A DNA stretch of 64,000 nt from NCBI RefSeq assembly GCF_900188095.1, contig NZ_FZOT01000001.1, positions 1 to 64,000 of the forward strand, in the 5' to 3' direction. Both the position numbers and the translations under genes were made by a program. Below the pieces are notes generated by a model that saw only the letters and a list, made by a program, of their open reading frames with translations, ran no database searches and was not told the DNA's origin. Origin of the DNA: Noviherbaspirillum humi. Lineage in GTDB: Bacteria; Pseudomonadota; Gammaproteobacteria; Burkholderiales; Burkholderiaceae_D. Positions 38,242 to 46,893 of this stretch are shown here, piece after piece; position 1 is the stretch's first letter; every line of letters starts with the position of its first letter.

Positions 38242-41199
38242 ATGCAGCTGACTCGCAAGGGCCACTCAGGCCAGCGCACGCCTAGCCGTTTCTCATCCAG
38301 CCTCAGCGACACTCTGTCGCGCGCCCTGCCCACGATGGACCGCCGCACCTTCCTGAAGCGTTCGGGCATCGGTGTCGGCGCCGGCATCGCCGCTTCCCAG
38401 CTCAGCCTGATCAAGCGCGCCAACGCCAGCGCCGCCGCCGGTGACGGCAAGGGCAAGATCGAGGTCAAGCGCACCGTCTGCACCCACTGCTCGGTAGGCT
38501 GCGCGGTCGACGCGGTGGTGGAGAACGGCGTCTGGGTGCGCCAGGAACCGGTGTTCGATTCGCCGATCAACCTCGGCGCCCATTGCGCCAAGGGCGCCGC
38601 CCTGCGCGAGCACGGCCATGGCGAATACCGCCTGAAATATCCGATGAAGCTGGTCAACGGCAAGTACCAGCGCATTTCCTGGGACGTGGCGCTCAAGGAA
38701 GTCTCGGAAAAGCTGCTGGCGCTGCGCAAGGAAAGCGGCCCGGATTCCGTCTTCTTCGTCGGCTCTTCCAAGCACAACAACGAGCAGTCGCAGATGCTGC
38801 GCAAGTTCGTCTCCTTCTTCGGCACCAACAACTGCGACCACCAGGCGCGCATCTGCCACTCCACCACGGTGGCCGGCGTGGCCAACACCTGGGGCTACGG
38901 CGCGATGACCAACAGCTACAACGACATGCAGAACGCGAAAGCGGCGCTGTATATCGGTTCGAACGCTGCCGAGGCGCATCCGGTCTCCATGCTGCACATG
39001 CTGCACGCCAAGGAGAACGGCACCAAGATGATCGTCTGCGATCCGCGCTTCACCCGCACCGCGGCCAAGGCGGACCAGTACATCCGCTTCCGCTCCGGCT
39101 CCGACGTCGCCCTGCTGTTCGGCATCGCGTACCACATCTTCAAGAACGGCTGGGAAGACAAGAAGTACATCAATGACCGCGTCTACGGCATGGACAAGGT
39201 CAGGGAAGAGGTCATGAAGTGGACCCCGGAGAAGGTCGAGGAAGTCTCCGGCGTGCCCGAGGCAGAGGTGTTCAAGGCCGCCGAGACCATGGCCAAGAAC
39301 CGCCCGTCCACCATCGTCTGGTGCATGGGCCAGACGCAGCACACCATCGGCAACGCCATGGTGCGCGCTTCCTGCATCGTTCAGCTCATCCTCGGCAACG
39401 TCGGCGTCTCCGGCGGCGGCACCAACATCTTCCGCGGCCACGACAACGTGCAGGGCGCGACCGACGTCGGCCCGAACCCGGATTCCCTGCCCGGCTACTA
39501 CGGCCTGGCCACCGGCGCCTGGAAGCACTGGTCCACCGTCTGGGGCGTGGACTACGAGTGGGTGAAGAAGCAGTTCGCTTCCCAGGCGATGATGGAAAAG
39601 TCCGGCACCACCGTCTCGCGCTGGGTCGACGCCGTGCTGGAAAAGAACGAGTACATCGACCAGGACAGCAACGTCAAGGGCGTGGTGTTCTGGGGCCATG
39701 CGCCGAACTCGCAGACGCGCGGCCTGGACATGAAGAAGGCGCTCGACAAGCTCGACCTGCTGGTGGTGATCGACCCCTATCCTTCCGCCACCGCGGCGAT
39801 GGCGGCGATGCAGGTCGACGGCCAGGAACTGAACCCGAACCGCGCGGTGTACCTGCTGCCGGCGGCGACCCAGTTCGAGACCTCCGGCTCGGTCACCGCG
39901 TCGAACCGCTCCCTCCAGTGGCGCGAGAAGGTCATCGAACCGCTGTTCGAATCCCGCACCGACCACATGATCATGTACCAGCTGGCTGAGAAGCTCGGCT
40001 TCGGCAAGGAACTGGTCGCCAAGATCAAGCTGGTGCCCGGCAAGGGCGGCATGATGGAGCCGGAGCCGGAATCCATGCTGGAAGAGATCAACCGCGGCAC
40101 CTGGACCATCGGCTACACCGGCCAGTCCCCGGCGCGCCTGAAGGCGCACATGCGCAACATGCACATGTTCGACGTCAAGACCCTCAAGTGCAAGGGCGGC
40201 AAGGACCCGGTCACCGGCTATGACATGACCGGCGACTACTTCGGCCTGCCCTGGCCCTGCTACGGCACCGCCGCGATCAAGCATCCGGGTTCGCCCAACC
40301 TGTACGACACGTCCAAGCATGTCATGGACGGCGGCGGCAACTTCCGCGCCAACTTCGGCGTGGAAAAGGATGGCGTCAACCTGCTGGCGGAAGACGGCTC
40401 CCATTCGCTCGGCGCGGAAATCACCACCGGCTATCCGGAATTCGATCACATCCTGCTGAAGAAGCTGGGCTGGTGGGATGACCTGACCGAGGCCGAGAAG
40501 AAGGCGGCCGAGGGCAAGAACTGGAAGACCGACCTCTCCGGCGGCATCCAGCGCGTGGCGATGAAGCATGGCTGCCACCCCTTCGGCAACGCCAAGGCGC
40601 GCGCCGTGGTGTGGAACTTCCCCGACCCGGTCCCGCTGCACCGCGAGCCGCTGTACGGCACTCGGCCGGACTTGGTTGCAAAGTATCCGACCCACGACGA
40701 CAAGAAAGCCTTCTGGCGCCTGCCGACGCTGTACAAGTCGGTGCAGCAGAAGAACGTCGAGAACAAGCTGTACGAGAAATTCCCGATCATACTCACCTCC
40801 GGCCGCCTGGTGGAGTACGAGGGCGGCGGCGAGGAAACCCGTTCCAATCCGTGGCTGGCCGAACTGCAGCAGGAGAACTTCGTCGAGATCAATCCGAAAG
40901 CGGCGTCCGACCGCGGCATCCGCAACGGCGAATACGTGATCGTGTCGACCCCGACCGGCGCCCGCCTCAAGGTGCGCGCCCTGGTCACCCCGCGCGTCGG
41001 CCCGGATACCGCCTTCATTCCGTTCCACTTCTCCGGCTGGTGGCAGGGCAAGGACATGAAGGATGCCTATCCGGAAGGCGCGATGCCGGTGGTCCGCGGC
41101 GAGGCGGTCAACACCGCCACCACCTACGGCTACGACTCGGTGACGATGATGCAGGAAACGAAGACCACGATCTGCAACATCGAACGCTTCGCGGCTTGA
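38242..41199 (+). CDS. fdhA: Formate dehydrogenase catalytic subunit (Mo/W-bis-MGD)
   Basis: This 985-residue periplasmic enzyme has a long n-region and twin-arginine signal RRTFLK at 34-39. A [4Fe-4S] motif (TVCTHCSVGCAVD near 80, last Cys near 115) precedes the catalytic residue Cys205 in ARICHSTTV, encoded by TGC and therefore not selenocysteine. Further features are WCMGQTQHT, the bis-MGD contacts GGGTNIFRGHDNVQGA, and a C-terminal domain with LTSGRLVEYEGGGEE. It oxidises formate to CO2 and passes electrons to the Fe-S subunit encoded next. Confidence 0.95.
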   Translation: MQLTRKGHSGQRTPSRFSSSLSDTLSRALPTMDRRTFLKRSGIGVGAGIAASQLSLIKRANASAAAGDGKGKIEVKRTVCTHCSVGCAVDAVVENGVWVRQEPVFDSPINLGAHCAKGAALREHGHGEYRLKYPMKLVNGKYQRISWDVALKEVSEKLLALRKESGPDSVFFVGSSKHNNEQSQMLRKFVSFFGTNNCDHQARICHSTTVAGVANTWGYGAMTNSYNDMQNAKAALYIGSNAAEAHPVSMLHMLHAKENGTKMIVCDPRFTRTAAKADQYIRFRSGSDVALLFGIAYHIFKNGWEDKKYINDRVYGMDKVREEVMKWTPEKVEEVSGVPEAEVFKAAETMAKNRPSTIVWCMGQTQHTIGNAMVRASCIVQLILGNVGVSGGGTNIFRGHDNVQGATDVGPNPDSLPGYYGLATGAWKHWSTVWGVDYEWVKKQFASQAMMEKSGTTVSRWVDAVLEKNEYIDQDSNVKGVVFWGHAPNSQTRGLDMKKALDKLDLLVVIDPYPSATAAMAAMQVDGQELNPNRAVYLLPAATQFETSGSVTASNRSLQWREKVIEPLFESRTDHMIMYQLAEKLGFGKELVAKIKLVPGKGGMMEPEPESMLEEINRGTWTIGYTGQSPARLKAHMRNMHMFDVKTLKCKGGKDPVTGYDMTGDYFGLPWPCYGTAAIKHPGSPNLYDTSKHVMDGGGNFRANFGVEKDGVNLLAEDGSHSLGAEITTGYPEFDHILLKKLGWWDDLTEAEKKAAEGKNWKTDLSGGIQRVAMKHGCHPFGNAKARAVVWNFPDPVPLHREPLYGTRPDLVAKYPTHDDKKAFWRLPTLYKSVQQKNVENKLYEKFPIILTSGRLVEYEGGGEETRSNPWLAELQQENFVEINPKAASDRGIRNGEYVIVSTPTGARLKVRALVTPRVGPDTAFIPFHFSGWWQGKDMKDAYPEGAMPVVRGEAVNTATTYGYDSVTMMQETKTTICNIERFAA

Positions 41200-41224
41200 T
41201 CGATACAGCGCTTAGGAGAGACAC

Positions 41225-41884
41225 ATGGCAAGAATGAAATTTATCTGCGACACGGAGCGTTGTATCGAGTGCAACAGCTGCGCAACCGCCTGCAAGAACG
41301 AGCATGAAGTGCCCTGGGGCGTGAACCGCCGCCGGGTGGTCACCGTCAACGACGGCGTCATCGGCCAGGAAAAGACCATCTCGGTCGCCTGCATGCACTG
41401 CTCCGACGCGCCCTGCATGGCGGTGTGCCCGGTGGATTGCTTCTACCGCACCGACGAAGGCGTGGTCCTGCACAACAAGGACACCTGCATCGGCTGCGGC
41501 TACTGCTCCTACGCCTGCCCGTTCGGCGCGCCGCAGTTCCCGTCCAACGGCACCTTCGGCCTGCGCGGCAAGATGGACAAGTGCACCTTCTGCGCCGGCG
41601 GCCCAGAGGAAAACGGCTCCAAGGCCGAGTTCGAGAAGTATGGCCGCAACCGCCTGGCCGAAGGCAAGCTGCCGCTGTGCGCCGAGATGTGCTCGACCAA
41701 GGCCCTGCTGGGCGGCGACGGCGACGCCATCGCCGACATCTTCCGCAGCCGTGTCATGCGCCGCGGCAAGGGCAGCGAAGTCTGGGGCTGGGGCACCGCC
41801 TACGGCAAGTCGCCGAATCCGAACGCCACCGCACCGGCGGCCGCCACCGCAGCACCGGCCTCCTTCACCGAGGGGAAGAAATGA
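41225..41884 (+). CDS. fdhB: Formate dehydrogenase Fe-S subunit (FDH3 beta type)
   Basis: This 219-residue protein has four cubane motifs: CIECNSCATACKNEH, CMHCSDAPCMAVCPVDC, CIGCGYCSYACPFG, and a later CTFC with partners downstream (CAEMC). It carries electrons from the catalytic subunit to cytochrome b. There is no signal peptide, so it is likely exported piggy-back with the Tat-bearing alpha subunit. GGAGAG precedes the ATG. Its stop overlaps the start of the small lipoprotein by ATGA. Confidence 0.93.
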   Translation: MARMKFICDTERCIECNSCATACKNEHEVPWGVNRRRVVTVNDGVIGQEKTISVACMHCSDAPCMAVCPVDCFYRTDEGVVLHNKDTCIGCGYCSYACPFGAPQFPSNGTFGLRGKMDKCTFCAGGPEENGSKAEFEKYGRNRLAEGKLPLCAEMCSTKALLGGDGDAIADIFRSRVMRRGKGSEVWGWGTAYGKSPNPNATAPAAATAAPASFTEGKK

Positions 41885-42111
41885 TGAAGACGCTTATGGT
41901 GATCGCCCTGTCCGCCGGCCTGCTGGCCGCCTGCGGTGAAATCGACCAGACCAAGTCGGCCCAGTCCGCCAACCGCGACGATGCGGCGCCCTGGCAGGGC
42001 GCCAAGAACGCCTTCGTCGCCAGCAGTTGGGCGCCGGGCGACAAGACTTCCTGGGAGAACCAGCTGCGTGCCCGTTCAATGGGTCAGAACGAGTACAACA
42101 AGATCAACTGA
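41881..42111 (+). CDS. Small lipoprotein of the formate dehydrogenase operon
   Basis: This 76-residue protein has a short signal peptide and lipobox LLAAC with the lipidated Cys18. The mature part is about 58 residues, Ala/Ser/Trp-containing and charged (QSANRDDAAPWQGAKNAF, GDKTSWENQLRARSMGQNEY). It overlaps fdhB by 4 bases and precedes the cytochrome b gene by 21 bases, so it is made together with the structural subunits. It could tether or assemble the complex at the membrane. The family is not one I recognise by name. Confidence 0.75.
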   Translation: MMKTLMVIALSAGLLAACGEIDQTKSAQSANRDDAAPWQGAKNAFVASSWAPGDKTSWENQLRARSMGQNEYNKIN

Positions 42112-42132
42112 GCCACGGCCAGGAGAGACATC

Positions 42133-43263
42133 ATGAAAACCTGTTTAGCCAGCCTCGCCCTCGGCGCGGCGCTGCTGACGGCCTCCGTCGGCGGCGCCTT
42201 CGCCCAGGAAGCGGCCAAGCCGGCGGCGCAGCCCATCCCGGCTGCCGCCCCGGCTCCTGCCGTGGAGTCGGTCGACATCATGAAGCAGAACCAGGCGGAG
42301 CGCAGCCGTGACCAGCCCGGCAACAATGCGCCGGTCTGGCGCGCGGTCAAGGAGGGGCAGCAGCACTACTCCAGCCTGCCGGCGCCGGAAGCCGGCGTGC
42401 TGATCCAGGCCAAGGAGCAGTTCCCCGGCCAGGCGCGCGCCACCTCCGCCGGCGAAGCCTGGCGCCAGTACCGCAACGGCCCGCTCACCTCCTACGGCGG
42501 CTGGCTGCTGATCCTGGCGGTGCTCGGCATTGCGGCGGTGTACCTGCTGCGCGGTCAGATCAAGCTGAACGCGCCGCGCACCGGCCGCCTGATCGAGCGT
42601 TTCACCTCGCTCGAGCGGGTGACCCACTGGACCATGGCGCTGAGCTTTCTGGCGCTGGCCCTCACCGGCCTCACCATGCTGTTCGGCAAGCATGTCCTGA
42701 TGCCGCTCTTTGGCCATACCCTGTTCGGCTGGCTGGCCTACGCCTGCAAGAACGTGCACAATTTCGTCGGACCGCTGTTCACCGCCTCGGTGATCGTGTT
42801 CTTCGTCATGTTCGTGCGCGACAACCTGCCGGGCAAGGGCGACCTCGACTGGCTGAAGAAGCTGGGCGGGGCGCGCGGCCATGCCAGTGCCGGCCGCTTC
42901 AACGCCGGCGAGAAGATCTGGTTCTGGGGCGGCGTCACCGTGCTCGGCCTGATCGTCAGCGGCTCCGGCTTCGTGCTCGACAAGATCGTGCCGAACCTGG
43001 AATACACCCGGGCGCTGATGCAGTACGCCAACGTGATCCACCTGGTCGCCGCGGTGCTGGTGTTCGCCATGTCGCTCGCCCACATCTACATTGGCACCAT
43101 CGGCATGGAAGGCGCCTACGATGCGATGCGCACCGGCTACGTCGACGATGCCTGGGCCAAGGAGCACCACGACCTGTGGTACGAGCAGATCGAGAAAGGC
43201 GAGATCCCGCGCGTGCGCACGGCGGAAGGCGCCAAGGTCATACAGCCGGCGAAGGCAGTCTAA
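42133..43263 (+). CDS. fdhC: Formate dehydrogenase cytochrome b subunit (gamma)
   Basis: This 376-residue membrane protein has a signal peptide (1-24), then a periplasmic segment (about 25-115) ahead of the first core helix (YGGWLLILAVLGIAAVYLL). Four core helices carry the haem-b histidines (TSLERVTHWTMALSFLALAL, CKNVHNFVGPLF, NVIHLVAAVLVFAMSLAHIYIG). It transfers electrons from the Fe-S subunit to quinone. The extra N-terminal periplasmic part resembles the mature small lipoprotein only in being Ala/Pro-rich. GGAGAGA precedes the ATG. Confidence 0.92.
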   Translation: MKTCLASLALGAALLTASVGGAFAQEAAKPAAQPIPAAAPAPAVESVDIMKQNQAERSRDQPGNNAPVWRAVKEGQQHYSSLPAPEAGVLIQAKEQFPGQARATSAGEAWRQYRNGPLTSYGGWLLILAVLGIAAVYLLRGQIKLNAPRTGRLIERFTSLERVTHWTMALSFLALALTGLTMLFGKHVLMPLFGHTLFGWLAYACKNVHNFVGPLFTASVIVFFVMFVRDNLPGKGDLDWLKKLGGARGHASAGRFNAGEKIWFWGGVTVLGLIVSGSGFVLDKIVPNLEYTRALMQYANVIHLVAAVLVFAMSLAHIYIGTIGMEGAYDAMRTGYVDDAWAKEHHDLWYEQIEKGEIPRVRTAEGAKVIQPAKAV

Positions 43264-43274
43264 GGAGAATCCAC

Positions 43275-43631
43275 ATGCAGAAAACCACCATCGCACTGAT
43301 CGCCATGGCGCTGGCCGGCCTGTCCGGCTCGGCCCTGGCCAAGCTGCCGGCGCCGTCGGAGGAGGCCAAGGCCGCCGCCGCCCTCGCCAAGGAAAAAGCC
43401 GCCTGGGGCGACAAGGTCAGCGCCTACCAGCTGTGCAAGTCGCAGGACAAGGTCGCCGCCCAGTACCTGAAGGGCAAGAAGGACGTGAAGCCGGCCGAGA
43501 CCCCGGCCTGCGCCGATCCGGGCCCCTTCGTCGCTTCCGCGCCGGCACCGGCCGCAGCTCCTGCAGCGGCGCCGGCCGCTGCGCAGCCCGCCGCCCCGGC
43601 AGCCGCTGCGCAAACCAGCGCCAAGAAGTAA
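43275..43631 (+). CDS. Small secreted Cys-containing protein of the FDH operon
   Basis: This 118-residue protein has a signal peptide ending SGSALA, a mature part of about 60 charged residues with two cysteines (YQLCKSQDKV and ETPACADPGPF), and a low-complexity Ala/Pro-rich tail. It follows the cytochrome b gene by 11 bases with AAGGAG, so it belongs to the same transcript. The Cys pair could form a disulfide in the periplasm. The role is unknown; an assembly factor or extra subunit is possible. Confidence 0.75.
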   Translation: MQKTTIALIAMALAGLSGSALAKLPAPSEEAKAAAALAKEKAAWGDKVSAYQLCKSQDKVAAQYLKGKKDVKPAETPACADPGPFVASAPAPAAAPAAAPAAAQPAAPAAAAQTSAKK

Positions 43632-43645
43632 ACTACCCGCCATCC

Positions 43646-43678
43646 CGGTCCGCCGTCCGCGGCGGACCGCCTGTTTTT
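43646..43678 (+). terminator. Intrinsic terminator of the FDH operon
   Basis: CGGTCCGCC (43646-43654) and GGCGGACCG (43661-43669) form a 9-bp stem with a 6-base loop, followed by a run of five T residues (43674-43678). It lies between the last FDH operon gene and fdhD, so fdhD gets either read-through or its own promoter. Confidence 0.75.
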
Positions 43679-43708
43679 CCGCTCCCCTTTCATCCGGTTT
43701 CCGCCTCC

Positions 43709-44560
43709 ATGTCGCGCCGCCCTCTCCTCTCCAGCGCCAGCATTGCCCTGACCGAAGCGGTGGAGGTGCTGGACGAGCGCGGCCGCCGCTCCACCATTTC
43801 CATCCCGGCCGAACGCCCGCTCACGGTCTACGTCGACAAGCGCGAGCTGGTGACGCTGATGACGCTCGGCGCCGCGCCGGAAATGCTGACCCTGGGCTAC
43901 CTGCGCAACCAGCGCCTGGTGCGCTCGATCGACGACATCGCCTCCATCCAGGTGGACTGGCAGGTTGGCGCGGTGGCGGTCACCACCCGCGAGGGCATAG
44001 ACAACATCGAGGCCCGCACCGCCAAGCGGGTGGTCACCACCGGCTGCGGCCAGGGCTCGGTGTTCGGCGAGCTGATGGATGAAGTCGACGACATCGCCCT
44101 GCCGGAAGCGGCGCGCCTGACGCAGTCGACGCTGTACCGCGTGGTGGACGCCATCCGCACCCATCCCTCGATCTACAAGCAGGCCGGCTCGGTGCACGGC
44201 TGCGGCCTGTTCTCCGCCGAGGGCGAGCTGCTGACGTTCATCGAGGACGTCGGCCGCCACAACGCGGTGGATTCCATCGCCGGGCGCATGTGGCTGGACG
44301 GCATCGCGGGCGGTGACAAGGTGTTCTACACCACCGGCCGCCTGACCTCGGAAATGGTGATCAAGGGCGCGCAGATGGGCATTCCCTTCCTGCTGTCGCG
44401 CTCGGGCACCACCCAGATGGGCCACACGGTGGCGCAGCGCGTCGGCATGACGCTGCTGGCGCGCTGCACCGGCAAGCATTTCCTGCTGCTGTCGGGGAAG
44501 GAGCGCTTCGTGTTCGAACCGGAGTGGTTCGATGCCTTGCCGGGGCTGGCGGCGCGATAG
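43709..44560 (+). CDS. fdhD: Formate dehydrogenase accessory sulfurtransferase FdhD
   Basis: This 283-residue protein has FdhD hallmarks: ERPLTVYVDKRELVTLMTLG, the active loop TTGCGQGSVFGEL, SVHGCGLFS, FIEDVGRHNAVDSIAG and GRLTSEMVIKGAQMGIPFLLSRSG. It passes sulfur from the cysteine desulfurase IscS to bis-MGD, a step required for FDH activity. The usual CxxC pair of the loop is reduced to C113, with Gly at the second position. It follows the FDH terminator by about 30 bases. Confidence 0.93.
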   Translation: MSRRPLLSSASIALTEAVEVLDERGRRSTISIPAERPLTVYVDKRELVTLMTLGAAPEMLTLGYLRNQRLVRSIDDIASIQVDWQVGAVAVTTREGIDNIEARTAKRVVTTGCGQGSVFGELMDEVDDIALPEAARLTQSTLYRVVDAIRTHPSIYKQAGSVHGCGLFSAEGELLTFIEDVGRHNAVDSIAGRMWLDGIAGGDKVFYTTGRLTSEMVIKGAQMGIPFLLSRSGTTQMGHTVAQRVGMTLLARCTGKHFLLLSGKERFVFEPEWFDALPGLAAR

Positions 44561-44620
44561 GTCTTCGACCCGATCCTCGTAAAGCGATTGGCGCCGTCTC
44601 TCGCGCTGGGTCAAGCCCCC

Positions 44621-45343
44621 TCACCGCATGATGTTCACATCCTCGAGGCGACGGGGAAATCCATTGAGTTCGTTGATAGCCGAGCGCAGCGTTCTTCCGG
44701 GGGTTTCCATTGGCGAAAGCCCCCAATAGAAGATCTTCATGACAAGGCCCGGGGGCAATTCAGACAATCCAGTAAGCTCTTTCACTCGTTTTACTATTTG
44801 CAACGCAACGCTACGACGTTGGACTGCTGACTCTTTGAGGGTTGTTGGGTAGGCTGCCTGCTTCTCGGCCCCACCGCTGAGGTCTGTGATCGTCAAGCCG
44901 GTTCTCGATGCGATCGACCTGAGATTACTCTTGGCGATGAACGGGCCGTTATCTTCGGGCAGGAGAACAACAGTTCCGCCTGGGACGACAACGCCAGATG
45001 CATAAAGCATTCCGATCAAGGCTTCGGTGGACTTCACGGGATCTCGCCCCCGTAATTCGGCGGGTAGAAGGCTGTTATAGGAGTCGACATCCACGAACAC
45101 GGTCTGGTAAGGCATTCCTCGCTCTTTGACATTGGCCATCAACGCTTCCCAGTCGGCAGCAGTCCTCATCGAGTCGCCCGTCATATTCCACGTTCCCTTA
45201 GCCTCTGGGACCTGATCTTGCGCCCTTTGAGGCGGTGCTTCGTTGGTCTTCGTTTCACCAAGCTTGGGACCTTCAGAATTTTGTGCCACGAGCATTCGAT
45301 TGGCTTGCCCTGATCCAGATGCCCCCACAGTTTCGTCAGCCAT
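44621..45343 (-). CDS. Hypothetical protein (ORFan), lower GC
   Basis: This 240-residue frame starts at the ATG at 45343 with GGGAGA upstream; it is clearly less GC-rich than the fdh genes. The first 60 residues are polar (MADETVGASGSGQANRM), the rest alpha/beta with EALMANVKERGMPYQTVFVDVDSY, GMLYASGVVVPGGTVVLLPED and a C-terminal KIFYWGLSP. No family is recognised. It is opposite in direction to the FDH operon and inserted between fdhD and the ABC ATPase. Composition suggests transfer. Confidence 0.6.
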   Translation of the reverse strand: MADETVGASGSGQANRMLVAQNSEGPKLGETKTNEAPPQRAQDQVPEAKGTWNMTGDSMRTAADWEALMANVKERGMPYQTVFVDVDSYNSLLPAELRGRDPVKSTEALIGMLYASGVVVPGGTVVLLPEDNGPFIAKSNLRSIASRTGLTITDLSGGAEKQAAYPTTLKESAVQRRSVALQIVKRVKELTGLSELPPGLVMKIFYWGLSPMETPGRTLRSAINELNGFPRRLEDVNIMR

Positions 45344-45664
45344 ATGTTTTCTCCCAATTTGAGGCCTGATATTAGCCATTTCCAGTCGAGCAAAATTCGT
45401 ACCGAAATCACTCTGGATAGTGGCTGTGGGCGTGACGTGTTGTTGTGCGCAACAGCGCAACAGGATGAGTCCTCAACGGCCGCCCCCCGACACAAGAGCG
45501 CAGTTAGGCGTTACTGGACGTGGAAACAGCCGACGGTCAGCAGGAAGCACAACCCGCACCCTGGCAGGCGGTCCAAAACATGCGCCATCGCAAGCTATCC
45601 TTTATGATGGCAGCTTGACCGGCCCTCTCGCACTCTTCTCGCGATGGCACGTTACCCTTTAGCC
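45344..45664 (+). other. Intergenic region, no gene seen
   Basis: This 321-base gap separates the ORFan from the ABC ATPase gene and shares the ORFan's lower GC. A -10-like TATGAT (45603-45608) lies about 60 bases before the ATPase ATG, but its -35 is poor. I see no terminator or repeat. Confidence 0.5.
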
Positions 45665-46339
45665 ATGTCCCCTCTCCTCACCCTGCACCACCTGCGCAAA
45701 TCCTTCGGCGAGCGCCAGCTGTTCGACATCGACCTGCTGAACATCGCCGCCGGCACCGCCTATGTGCTCACCGGCCTGAACGGCGCCGGCAAGAGCACGC
45801 TGCTGCGGGTGCTGGGCGGGCTGGAGAGCGCCGAGGCGGAGGCTGCGGCCTTCGCCGGCGAAGCGGTGCGCTTCTCGCCCTATCCGCAGGCGATGCGCGA
45901 GTCGGTGATCTATGTGCACCAGCATCCGGTGATGTTTTCCACCAGCGTCGCGGCGAATATCGCTTATGGCCTGGTGGCGCGCGGCGTGCCGCGCCAGCGT
46001 ATCGATGCGCTGGTCGACGATGCCATGGCATGGGCCGGGGTGGCACATTTGCGCGACAGCCGGACGCAGACGCTGTCCGGCGGCGAAAAGCAGCGCATCG
46101 CGCTGGCGCGGGCCAAGGTGCTGCAGCCGCGCCTGCTGCTGCTGGACGAACCCACCTCCAACCTCGACGGCGCCGCCCGCGAACAGGTGCTGGCGTTGAT
46201 CCCCAGCCTCACCGCCAGCGGCGCCAGCGTCATCATGGCCTGCCATGACCGCGACCTGATTGCCCTGCGCGGCGTGCACCGCCTCAAGCTCAGCGGCGGC
46301 CGCATCCAGGTGCGCGCGCAGCGCAGCCGGGTGGCCTGA
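45665..46339 (+). CDS. ABC transporter ATP-binding protein, tungstate (TupC)-like
   Basis: This 224-residue ATPase has Walker A GLNGAGKST, Q-loop VHQHPVMFSTSVAANIAYGL, signature LSGGEKQRIALARA and Walker B LLLLDEPTSNLD. The Q-loop region resembles TupC of tungstate importers. No permease (TupB) or binding protein (TupA) lies beside it in the window. Position after fdhD suits supply of molybdate or tungstate to formate dehydrogenase, but this is inference. An in-frame ATG seven codons upstream (45644) is a possible alternative start. Confidence 0.72.
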   Translation: MSPLLTLHHLRKSFGERQLFDIDLLNIAAGTAYVLTGLNGAGKSTLLRVLGGLESAEAEAAAFAGEAVRFSPYPQAMRESVIYVHQHPVMFSTSVAANIAYGLVARGVPRQRIDALVDDAMAWAGVAHLRDSRTQTLSGGEKQRIALARAKVLQPRLLLLDEPTSNLDGAAREQVLALIPSLTASGASVIMACHDRDLIALRGVHRLKLSGGRIQVRAQRSRVA

Positions 46340-46344
46340 ACCCC

Positions 46345-46662
46345 TTATTTCGCCGACGTCGTGTCCGGCGTCGAGTGGTTGTTGACCTGTCCGGTGTGCG
46401 GCAGGCTGGACTGCTCCTGCTCCTTGGTGAGCGGCGTGGGATTGGCCTGGGTCGGGGTGGCTGCATTGCCGCTGCCCGTCGCCGGAGCGGTCGGCTTCAT
46501 GGTGGCATCGGAGGGCGGCACCGCGCCCGGCGCCAGCGCGACCGAGCCGCTGTCGGTGTTGCCAGTGGACGAGGTGGTCGGCTTGGGCGGGGTGCCGGCC
46601 TTGTCACAGGCCGCCAAGGTGAAAGCCAGGCCCAGCGCGAGAGCGAATTCGACGATTTTCAT
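46345..46662 (-). CDS. Hypothetical small lipoprotein
   Basis: This 105-residue protein has a signal peptide and lipobox TLAAC with the lipidated Cys at about residue 19. The mature part is Thr/Pro/Ser/Asn-rich and low-complexity (TTSSTGNTDSG, PATGSGNAATPTQ), as for a flexible surface or periplasmic linker. AAGGA placed correctly before the ATG at 46662 supports that start over the ATG six bases upstream. It is convergent with the ABC ATPase gene, with stop codons 5 bases apart. Function is unknown. Confidence 0.65.
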   Translation of the reverse strand: MKIVEFALALGLAFTLAACDKAGTPPKPTTSSTGNTDSGSVALAPGAVPPSDATMKPTAPATGSGNAATPTQANPTPLTKEQEQSSLPHTGQVNNHSTPDTTSAK

Positions 46663-46893
46663 AGTCATCCTTTCATTGCAGACTGCAATCTTTCTTTTCA
46701 GACCATGATGACGCGGCAAGGTTCTGGGTTGGGGTTCAATCCTTGATGCTTATTAATTAAGCAGGCGGGCATGATTGCCTGTGCGGCTCCGGCCACGCCT
46801 AGGTCAAGCAGAGTGGCACGCCGGCCGGCCTGGCGCCGGGGTGGGCGCTCGCCCTCGGACCTCATGGAAAGGTCCATCGATGAGAGCGTGGGC

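Noticed and set aside
38851-38860. Possible selenocysteine (UGA) site in formate dehydrogenase
   Set aside because: The catalytic codon is TGC (Cys205), so no SECIS or recoding is needed.
38293-41028. 911-codon open frame opposite the FDH catalytic subunit
   Set aside because: Composition is typical of an antisense shadow (Val/Ala/Asp/His/Leu-rich, no domains); fdhA on the plus strand is certain.
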